Positions 57,901 to 64,000 of a stretch of 64,000 nucleotides of DNA are shown here, in pieces; within the stretch, counting starts at the first letter, position 1; each line of letters opens with the position of its first letter. The notes beneath the pieces are model-generated. The model was not told where the DNA came from. It worked only from the letters and a program-made list of their open reading frames with translations, and did not search any database. A program made the translations under genes and the position numbers. This DNA is from Planctomycetota bacterium (GTDB taxonomy: Bacteria > Planctomycetota > Planctomycetia > Planctomycetales > Planctomycetaceae), in NCBI GenBank assembly GCA_022600195.1, contig JAHZKX010000042.1:49173-113172 (forward strand), given 5' to 3'.

Positions 57901-58319
57901 CCCTCGATGGTGCAGGGCGGCGTTCAGTTTATTTGCGGATGTCGATTATGGACCCTCCTAAATTTTTGGTGGGCTTTAATCTGCCAGATTTGAAACTTCC
58001 GACAGGAAAAAGAGATGTCACCAACGTTCCGAATCAGGCCTTGATCCTGATGAATGATCCGTTTGTAAAGACGCTCGCCAGAACATGGTCTACACAGTTG
58101 GTGAAACAGGAAGAGAACTCGGTCGAACAACGCATTCAACACATGTTCCTTAAGGCCTATGGCCGCCCTGCAGATCAGTCTGAATTGAAACGCTGGATCG
58201 CTCTCGTAGATGATCTAGGGGGAACCGCCGATCAAGCAGACTTACTGGCAAACGCCAGTGTCTGGAATCATGTCGCACATGCCATTTTTAATACAAAAGA
58301 ATTCATTTATTACCGGTAA
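54918..58319 (+). CDS. PSD1/planctomycete cytochrome c protein, DUF1549-DUF1553 (module 3)
   Basis: A 1133-residue protein from the ATG at 54918 (GGAG 9 bases upstream); a TTG 22 codons earlier lacks support. A signal-like segment (SVCASILSLIFCIMAARTMA) precedes the heme motif C53-Y-E-C56-H57 in IEHCYECHSAATAEVKGGL. DUF1549 includes LTGLPPDPAQVQEFV, SPHFGERFSRHWMDVVRYTD and the second heme-like CARCHDHKLDA. A long middle insert (about 410-740) precedes DUF1553 (SPQHPLTARVYVNRVWQWIF, NDFGHLGALPTHPELLDYL). It is the largest of the three PSD1 proteins here. The DUF1501 gene starts 5 bases after its stop. Confidence 0.9.
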   Translation: MVPACRLNLRRSVCASILSLIFCIMAARTMAEKPQPGLELFENKIRPVLIEHCYECHSAATAEVKGGLRVDSRKAIRSGGETGAAVVPHKVDKSLLLDALRHESFEMPPGKKLSAEVIADFVKWVELGAPDSRDKPPTLEEAASLSWKTIFAKRRRWWSLQPLKNAKPPVLDNNDWSQQPVDRFLLADLQAASLQPAADAEKRTLIRRLAFVLTGLPPDPAQVQEFVADSNHDPKAAYERLVEQLLASPHFGERFSRHWMDVVRYTDTYGYEWDNPAKGAWEYRDYLIRAFNRDVSYDQLVREQVAGDLLKQPRIDQDSGFLESMIGPMFYHMGEHRHGDSINFNGIHQEMINNKIDAFSKAFLANTVACARCHDHKLDAISQRDYYALAAVFMTPRWTSRVIDSPGKHDTLIIKLKELRSEIHQELKREWKQQASHFVQELSQTVQGGANHSRSKLWRTAFALPENTLTDDKQKKKTKLQPGDVIYPAQRLLLNAKPAELTSVWKQLATEWNTASQTHRQQNQKRFQTLTSFENPKFPAGWQTEGDGLRFGYVSNGTPLISLEGDNLVQRLLPRGYHTHALSSKLPGAIRPPSEREIPGKIVSLQLAGGEWSGFIRVPDNAFQTENVIFLNRNESKWQTFADRPLVNGIQRLTFEIATSDLNPNFPPRTGKARAGKQVLPAKDFGFDKRSWFSVTNIITHEAAGTPADELQRFASLYQLPAPKSVEEVCAHLGGWLSAAVNRWSEDQTSAEDIKLINWLLEQQLLNNRAEKNSRLAQLISEYRRVEQQIPFAHTANSMDERGFSSVSYPLNIRGSVDEPGPLVSRDFLEVFAGQHNVNQSPGSGRVELAEFLVSPQHPLTARVYVNRVWQWIFGEGLVRTPNDFGHLGALPTHPELLDYLAREFIADGWSTKRLIRRLIHTRAFRQSGQLTVAANNLDPDNRLWHHYPTRRLEAEAIRDAMLTVSGRLDRRLYGRPIETPRSKVDAAKRLFNGPLDGAGRRSVYLRMSIMDPPKFLVGFNLPDLKLPTGKRDVTNVPNQALILMNDPFVKTLARTWSTQLVKQEENSVEQRIQHMFLKAYGRPADQSELKRWIALVDDLGGTADQADLLANASVWNHVAHAIFNTKEFIYYR

Positions 58320-58320
58320 T
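58309..58320. repeat. 12-bp perfect palindrome at the module 3 junction
   Basis: ATTACCGGTAAT spans the PSD1 stop codon, just before the DUF1501 start at 58325. No ribosome site is visible in the 5-base gap, which suggests translational coupling. Confidence 0.4.
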
Positions 58321-58324
58321 TGAT

Positions 58325-59776
58325 ATGAAGAACCAGAAATCTAATTCTGCTTGTTGCCCGGGGCATCTGCCTGTCGTGAATCGACGTGGTTTTCTTCGAA
58401 ATTCCAGTGCCGGTTTTGGCTGGTTGGCGCTCGCTGGTTTGTTGGGAAAGCAGACATCCTCTCAGGCGGCTACAAAACAAATCAAACCACATCATGCAGC
58501 CCGGGTGAAGAATGTCATTTTTTGCTTTATGGATGGAGGACCGAGCCACGTTGATACGTTCGATCCAAAGCCTGCTTTAAAAATTCATGAAGGGAAACCC
58601 ATTGGCGAAGGTGCCGTTTCAAAACGGTCGCAATCCAGCGCCGGACGCGTCTGGCTGGGGAGTCCCTGGAAATTCCAGCAGCGCGGAGAAAGTGGACTGT
58701 GGGTCAGCGACCTGTTTCCGCATCTCGCTTCAGTGGCAGACGAATTGTGTGTTGTGCGTTCGATGGTCGGCGAATTACCTTTGCATGGTCAGCAGAATCT
58801 CTTACTCCACACTGGGCGAATTATCGGACAGGCGCCCAGTATGGGCGCCTGGGTCTCTTATGGACTGGGTACGGAAAATAAAAATTTGCCCGCTTATGTG
58901 GTGCTGAATAATGACTGGGTTCCCAATGGCGGCCTGGAAAATTTTGGCAGTTCTTTCTTGCCGGCCACACATCAGGCCACGATGGTTCGCGCAAAAGGCG
59001 TTCCCGTTGATAACATCAAACCAGAAGATTCGCGTTCGCTCCAACGACGCAAGCTGGCTTTACTGGCAGAACAGGATGCCGCATTTGCAAAAAGGGCATC
59101 AGAGGCTTCTCCCATTGAAAGTGCGATCGCAAACTATGAAACCGCGTTTCGCATGCAGACACTGGTTCCGGAAGTTTCTGATATCAGCCAGGAAACACAG
59201 CACATTCAACGGGCTTACGGCGTGGATTCTAAAGACGTGCACCAACACTATTATGCCACACAGGCCTTGCGTGCGCGACGTCTCGTGGAAGCCGGTGTAC
59301 GCTTTGTCGAAATTACCTGCCCCAGTTTTGACAGTAATAATTCCCCCTGGGATCAGCATGGTTTACTCAAAAAAAATCACGAAAAGAATGCACGCATCAC
59401 TGAACAATCAGTGGCAGCCCTGATTACCGATTTGAAACAGCGTGGACTGCTAGATGAGACTTTAGTTGTCTGGGCTGGGGAAATGGGCCGCACACCTCAC
59501 ACCCCCAAAGTAACACCCACCTGCGGCCGTGATCACCACGTTAACGGCTATAGCCTCTTTATGGCCGGTGGTGGCTTCAAAGGTGGAGTGACCTATGGAG
59601 AGACTGACGAATTCGGCAATTCTGTTATCATCAACCCACTTACGATTCATGATATTCACGCTACCATTCTCCACCAGTTGGGCATCAACCATGAAGGACT
59701 TTCCTTCCGGCATGGCGGTAGAGATCATCGCCTGACTGATGTGCACGGAACGGTAATCAAAGAAATTTTGAGCTGA
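58325..59776 (+). CDS. DUF1501 family protein (module 3)
   Basis: A 483-residue exported protein. NRRGFLRNSSAGFGWLALAG (from about residue 19) is a twin-arginine-type signal. DUF1501 blocks are IFCFMDGGPSHVDTFDPKP, VVRSMVGELPLHGQQNL, SYGLGTENKNLPAYVVLNN, RFVEITCPSFDSNNSPWDQH, VVWAGEMGRTPHTPKV and [18 protein letters not shown]. As in the other two copies the enzyme activity is unknown. It follows the PSD1 gene by 5 bases with no ribosome site, so it likely depends on reinitiation. It converges on the hybrid kinase gene 83 bases downstream. Confidence 0.9.
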   Translation: MKNQKSNSACCPGHLPVVNRRGFLRNSSAGFGWLALAGLLGKQTSSQAATKQIKPHHAARVKNVIFCFMDGGPSHVDTFDPKPALKIHEGKPIGEGAVSKRSQSSAGRVWLGSPWKFQQRGESGLWVSDLFPHLASVADELCVVRSMVGELPLHGQQNLLLHTGRIIGQAPSMGAWVSYGLGTENKNLPAYVVLNNDWVPNGGLENFGSSFLPATHQATMVRAKGVPVDNIKPEDSRSLQRRKLALLAEQDAAFAKRASEASPIESAIANYETAFRMQTLVPEVSDISQETQHIQRAYGVDSKDVHQHYYATQALRARRLVEAGVRFVEITCPSFDSNNSPWDQHGLLKKNHEKNARITEQSVAALITDLKQRGLLDETLVVWAGEMGRTPHTPKVTPTCGRDHHVNGYSLFMAGGGFKGGVTYGETDEFGNSVIINPLTIHDIHATILHQLGINHEGLSFRHGGRDHRLTDVHGTVIKEILS

Positions 59777-59859
59777 GAAAAATTCTTGAATTCGCTTTCA
59801 AATCACTCTGTTTACAGAAGCTCTAAGAGACGACGGAGTCTAACGGAAACGGGCAGAGC

Positions 59860-62800
59860 TTATGTAACAGAAGGTGGTTCAATTTTCGTTTCGGCGTCTC
59901 GCATGATCCAGTCCAGGATCGTGTCTGCCAGAATTTTGCTGTTGACAGGCTTACTCAGGTAATCATCACAGCCTGCATCAATGCATTTCTGGCGATCTTC
60001 CGGCATCGCGTGTGCCGTCAATGCGATGATGGGCAGGGTCGCATTTTCTTCACGGAGCGTTCTCGCAAGCGTGTAGCCATCCATTTCCGGCATTTGCATG
60101 TCAGTCAGCAACAAGTCATATGGTTCTTCTGATGCTGTTGCTTCTCGAATTTTTTGATACGCAATCGCCCCGTTGTCTGCGAGGTCCACGAATGCACCCA
60201 TCTTTGTCAGCAGAAAGGAGATAAGTCGCTGATTATCTGGACCATCTTCGGCAAGCAGGATTCGAGTCTGGCTTGGGAGTTGCGCTAAAGCAGCAGTTGG
60301 AGTCTTCTCAATGTTTTCGAGGGGATCGTGGAGTCGGGTGGTTTGATAACGGGTTTGGGGAAGTGGATGAATGGGTAGCACGAGTCGGAAACAGGTGCCT
60401 TTCCCCAGTTCTGTCCAGGCCAGTGACACTTCACCACCCATCAGTCGTGCCAGTTTTCGGGAAATGACCAGACCCAGACCCGTGCCGCCATGTTGACGCG
60501 TAACTGATGTGTCTGCCTGCGAAAAAGCATGAAAGGTCTTGTTCGCCTGCTGCTCCGACATCCCCGGGCCTGTGTCCTCAATATCGATTTGCAAGAGTTC
60601 CCCACCATCTTCCGGGGCATGTTTCTGTACGATAATTTTAATGCTTCCCTGATCCGTAAATTTGATCGCATTACCCACAAGATTCATCAATATTTGACGT
60701 AACCGTGTTGAGTCACTATTAATCAGATCGGGAATCGGTGTCTGAATAATGGTTTGCAGATCCACTTTTTTCTCGATGGCCCGCGGTCGCAATAAACTTT
60801 CGGTATGGTCGAGAACATTGAACAGCTGAGTGGGTGAGTAATCCAACTCCATTTTTTGCGCTTCGATTTTGGAAAGGTCGAGAATATCATTAATCACGGT
60901 TAATAAATGATTTCCCGCTTCCTGAATCGTAGAGACTGCCTGAGTTCTTCTTGCCGGGGAATCTGCAAAGTTCTGTTCGTCTTGCAGCAGGTCCGCAAAT
61001 CCAAGAATGGCGGTGAGAGGGGTACGGATTTCATGACTCATGTTGGCCAGAAATTCACTCTTACTATGAGAGGCCGCCAATGCTGCTTCCTGTGCCAGCT
61101 TGAGGTCTGTGATGTCGTTACGGATGGCGAGGTAACCAGTCTCTTTCCCTTCTCCATCTTGCATGGATGCGATAGTGGTATCGACCCAATACAGTTCTCC
61201 GTTTTTCCGACGATTGCAGATTTCCCCTTGCCAGATCCCTTCAGAGGCAATGGTTTTGAACACATTTTGCCAGAATTCTTTGGTCTGAAAGCCCGAATTC
61301 ACGATAACATGTGTCTTGCCAACCGCTTCCTCTCGCTCAAATCCGGTTACTTTGCAGAACATATCATTCACATGGCGAATGATGCCATTGAGTTCCGTTT
61401 CAGCAACAATCGCGTGTTGATCGAGAACTTTACTACACAGTTCGAGCCGGGCCGTCGTTTCTTTCAATGATTTTTCCAACGCGATCCGGTCGGAAATATC
61501 TACCAACACATTGACTGCCCCGGTGACCTCACCTTGAATGTTATACAATGGGCTGGCATGCGCCAAAGCCGTTTTACGCGACCCATCTTCATTTTCCACA
61601 ACGACTTCTTTACCGTGAAATATTTGACGCCGTTCCAACGCCAGCGCCATCCAGCATTGATCGTGTGGAATTGGTAATCCCTCGACATCATACAATTTGT
61701 AAGAACCACAAAAACGATCTGCGGGGCTGTATAACGCAGGTTCCCGTCCCCAGACTTCCACGGCAGTCTGATTATAATAGGTAATCAGACCTTGATTGTT
61801 GCAGGTGTAAGCGGCGACAGGCAACGCATCTAACAGGTTTCGAATACTTTCTCGACTTTCGAGTATTTGCTGCTCGGACAGCTTGCGCTCGGTAATGTCA
61901 TTCTCAATTGCCATGTAACCGGTTAATTTACCTTCAGCGTCATATATCGGATCGCCTTTAATATGGATCCAATATTCACGCCCCGATTGATGATAGTTGA
62001 TAATTTCTACTTCGAAGCATTCTCCCTGACGAATTTTTTGTCTCATTTGCTCAATGATATCTGGATCAGATCGTTCTCCCTGTAGAACTGAACCAGGAGT
62101 TTTACCCTGAATCGCCTCCAGTTCGTATCCAGAAATCTGAACGAACCTGTCATTGATCCATTCTACTCGGCCAGCATCATCTGTAATGACCACGCCGTTG
62201 GTTGACTTACTGACGGCGGATGCTAATCGATCAAGTCGTTTTTCATTGATTTTCTTCTGTGTCACGTCAATTGCGACACCCAGGTATCCTTCTACCAGCT
62301 CGTGTTGATTACGGATCGCTGTCACTGTCAGCTCAACGGTCCGATATGAGCCATCCTTGCAGACATAAGTCCATTCGCGCTTGTCATAACCTTCCTGCAT
62401 CAAAGGTGCTATAAAGGTTTCAAAGCGTTCGATTGTTCTTCCCAGACTTGACGTTAATTCTTCGCCACGCTTTACCACTTCCTCGGCCTGGTGAAAACAT
62501 TCTGGCGTCTGAAGCCCGACCATTTCCTTGGCTGAGTAACCCAGCAGTCGTTCTGCACCGGGACTGAATAATGTAATTAATCCGTTGGGGTCAGTCGCGA
62601 TAATCGAAACTTCCGTTGCTGCCCGAATCACACTCTCCAATTGCGCACGAGAGCTGTATTCATCACACTGCAAAAGTAAGAATTCTGCTTCCAACCGTTT
62701 TTCTTCAGTGATGTCTTGAAATGCGCCTGCCAGTCGAACCGGTTTGTTATCCTCGTATTCAACTTCTCCCCGAACGCGTACCCAGATATGACGTCCGTTC

Positions 62801-63699
62801 GCTGTGATCAGGGGGAGTTTCAAGTCCCAGGGTTCACCGGATTCAATAGCCCATTCTTCTGCGCTTTGAATGGCAGAACGGGCTTCCGGTGTATAAAAAG
62901 CATACTTGTTTTCGAGTCTTGGCTGATAGTCAGAACCCACCTCGTGGATCGCATAAGTTTCGGATGTCCAGAACACTTCATCTGTTTTGAGGTTGACATG
63001 CCAGCCTCCAATTTTGGCAACCTTACCCACTTTCTTCAGTAATTTATCCTGATGATCAAGTTGTAACTTAGCCAGTTTGTGTTCGTGAATGTCTTCCACA
63101 GTTCCCGCGACATAATTCGTGTGGTCTGTCATATTGTTGACAACCTTTCCCTGGACCCGAATCCAGCGGTAGGCGCCCTGCTGATTCTTTGCACAAAGTT
63201 CCAGATCAAAGGGTGTTCCATCCTGAATGTTTTGCTGGACCGCCGCTTCTAACAGACCACGATTTTCAGGATCAATGTGTGCGCGAAACACGTCAAAATG
63301 TGCTTTGGGAAAATCTGATTCATCCTGATAACCAAACACTTTCCAGAACGATTCAGAACACCAGAATACCCCCGTACGTTGCGTCCAGGACCAGGTTTCA
63401 TGAAATGAGGCAGAGATTGAGGCTGACAGATGCAGCTTTTTTTCATGTAAATCATCTGTCAGATCGATCAGCGATTGTTTTTCCCAGATTGACTTCATTA
63501 GACGCTTCTGGATTTGCACAAGTAAATACCAGACGACACAAAACAAAATGGAAGCAATTCCCAGTAAGAACAGGGATTCAATCATCATTTGACGTTTGTA
63601 ATGACTGCTTCCCAGTAATATTTTCTCCGTTGTCAGACTCGCATCAAGCTGATCCAGGAGTGGCATCAAACGTTTTTCATCAGCTAATACCAGAGGCAA
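59860..63699 (-). CDS. Hybrid histidine kinase with six PAS domains (in-frame part)
   Basis: The frame codes 1279 residues. A transmembrane segment lies at about 41-64 (ESLFLLGIASILFCVVWYLL). Six PAS domains follow: near 100-210 (FWCSESFWKVFGYQDES), 230-335, 355-480 (IIATDPNGLITLFSPGAERL), 490-610, 620-735 and 745-860. The dimerisation helix has the phospho-acceptor His in FLANMSHEIRTPLTAILGFA; the ATPase domain shows RQILMNLVGNAIKFTD, DTGPGMSE and GGTGLGLVISR. A receiver domain ends it (ILLAEDGPDNQRLI, the Asp in LLLTDMQMPEMDG, a Lys in YLSKPVNSK). The TTG at 63697-63699 is only the first start in this frame: coding sequence clearly continues upstream, see 63700-64000. Confidence 0.88.
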   Translation of the reverse strand: MPLVLADEKRLMPLLDQLDASLTTEKILLGSSHYKRQMMIESLFLLGIASILFCVVWYLLVQIQKRLMKSIWEKQSLIDLTDDLHEKKLHLSASISASFHETWSWTQRTGVFWCSESFWKVFGYQDESDFPKAHFDVFRAHIDPENRGLLEAAVQQNIQDGTPFDLELCAKNQQGAYRWIRVQGKVVNNMTDHTNYVAGTVEDIHEHKLAKLQLDHQDKLLKKVGKVAKIGGWHVNLKTDEVFWTSETYAIHEVGSDYQPRLENKYAFYTPEARSAIQSAEEWAIESGEPWDLKLPLITANGRHIWVRVRGEVEYEDNKPVRLAGAFQDITEEKRLEAEFLLLQCDEYSSRAQLESVIRAATEVSIIATDPNGLITLFSPGAERLLGYSAKEMVGLQTPECFHQAEEVVKRGEELTSSLGRTIERFETFIAPLMQEGYDKREWTYVCKDGSYRTVELTVTAIRNQHELVEGYLGVAIDVTQKKINEKRLDRLASAVSKSTNGVVITDDAGRVEWINDRFVQISGYELEAIQGKTPGSVLQGERSDPDIIEQMRQKIRQGECFEVEIINYHQSGREYWIHIKGDPIYDAEGKLTGYMAIENDITERKLSEQQILESRESIRNLLDALPVAAYTCNNQGLITYYNQTAVEVWGREPALYSPADRFCGSYKLYDVEGLPIPHDQCWMALALERRQIFHGKEVVVENEDGSRKTALAHASPLYNIQGEVTGAVNVLVDISDRIALEKSLKETTARLELCSKVLDQHAIVAETELNGIIRHVNDMFCKVTGFEREEAVGKTHVIVNSGFQTKEFWQNVFKTIASEGIWQGEICNRRKNGELYWVDTTIASMQDGEGKETGYLAIRNDITDLKLAQEAALAASHSKSEFLANMSHEIRTPLTAILGFADLLQDEQNFADSPARRTQAVSTIQEAGNHLLTVINDILDLSKIEAQKMELDYSPTQLFNVLDHTESLLRPRAIEKKVDLQTIIQTPIPDLINSDSTRLRQILMNLVGNAIKFTDQGSIKIIVQKHAPEDGGELLQIDIEDTGPGMSEQQANKTFHAFSQADTSVTRQHGGTGLGLVISRKLARLMGGEVSLAWTELGKGTCFRLVLPIHPLPQTRYQTTRLHDPLENIEKTPTAALAQLPSQTRILLAEDGPDNQRLISFLLTKMGAFVDLADNGAIAYQKIREATASEEPYDLLLTDMQMPEMDGYTLARTLREENATLPIIALTAHAMPEDRQKCIDAGCDDYLSKPVNSKILADTILDWIMRDAETKIEPPSVT

Positions 63700-64000
63700 G
63701 ATAGATGAAATGCTTTGTTTCCCAGACGTAACGTTGACAACGTTACCTGTAATATCCGAGATCAGAGGCGAGATTTGATTGAGAATGGCGCCAGGTGATT
63801 TTTCATTCGGACCCGGTACACCTTCGAAAAGATGAGATGTTTCAAGAAGAATTCTGTGGTGTAAACACCGGCCAGAAAACGTAGCGCCTGCCGGGAAGTG
63901 GTAAATTGTATTAAAAGCGTAGCGCCCAGATGATCACCTACTGATTTATGAGTCAAACTCTTGGTAGTCGAGAGTTCTGATTTCTGAAGCAGCGGGGGAC
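63700..64000 (-). other. Upstream sensor region of the kinase, split by a frameshift, running off the window
   Basis: The kinase frame stays open from 63699 back to a TGA at 63934-63936 and reads RILLETSHLFEGVPGPNEKS, then GAILNQISPLISDITGNVVN and SGKQSISSILPLVLADEKR, without any start codon. A second frame, shifted by one base, is open from the window edge to about 63762 and reads LTHKSVGDHLGATLLIQFTT and RQALRFLAGVYTT before turning unlike protein. The two join at about 63850-63880, so one base appears lost or gained. Together they look like a periplasmic sensor domain between two membrane helices, the first of which lies beyond 64000. Confidence 0.65.

Overview
The window reads as chromosomal DNA of a planctomycete (Planctomycetota, Planctomycetaceae; a Gimesia-like member is my inference). 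The reasons are three tandem pairs of a planctomycete cytochrome-c/DUF1549/DUF1553 (PSD1) protein with a DUF1501 protein, a PVC-type membrane-bound dehydrogenase with heme motif, two sulfatases, many twin-arginine-type signal peptides on secreted hydrolases, and long AT-leaning spacers. No rRNA, tRNA, CRISPR array, insertion sequence or phage gene was seen.

Layout. 1-228 is the start of an NAD-malic enzyme leaving the window on the minus strand. 579-6544 (+) codes a secreted alpha/beta hydrolase, a PhoD-like phosphatase and a thioredoxin-like/heme/PDZ protein. 6565-13551 (-) holds a calcineurin-type phosphoesterase, a DUF502-like membrane protein with an in-frame stop near its start, and module 1: PSD1, DUF1501, sulfatase. 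13855-23034 contains a flavoprotein, an isochorismatase-family hydrolase, an SGNH hydrolase, a 1417-residue ThuA/dehydrogenase/HEAT/cytochrome fusion and an esterase. 23035-24117 is a gene-poor kilobase with short repeats. 24118-28826 has an M48 membrane protease with a decayed gene just upstream, a PGPGW-like membrane protein, and a membrane protein whose two ends look like the two halves of an acyl carrier protein in swapped order. 28936-33948 carries a sugar isomerase-like protein, class I aldolase, a gamma-glutamylcyclotransferase-like protein, a DUF2238 membrane protein and a beta-helix protein. 34177-37263 is a GC-richer sulfatase plus glycoside-hydrolase-like pair. 37292-42167 (-) is module 2. 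42402-47627 has small unknowns, a SUKH protein, an acyl-CoA synthetase-like ligase, ankyrin and membrane proteins and a methyltransferase. 47780-52774 (-) has a pectate-lyase-like protein, an unknown secreted protein, and a racemase/DgcN-like operon; a broken copy of the unknown protein's 5' end lies at 52980-53178. 53469-59776 (+) has a ceramidase-like protein and module 3. 59860 to the right edge is a six-PAS hybrid histidine kinase whose sensor region is split by a frameshift.

Much of the coding capacity points to extracytoplasmic breakdown of sulfated, acetylated and pectin-like polysaccharides, with heme proteins that may pass electrons in the periplasm (inference). The points most worth a second look are the swapped-halves acyl-carrier-like protein, the ribosome-site hairpins at 52780 and 39080, and the set of broken genes (8143, 26377, 52980, about 63860).
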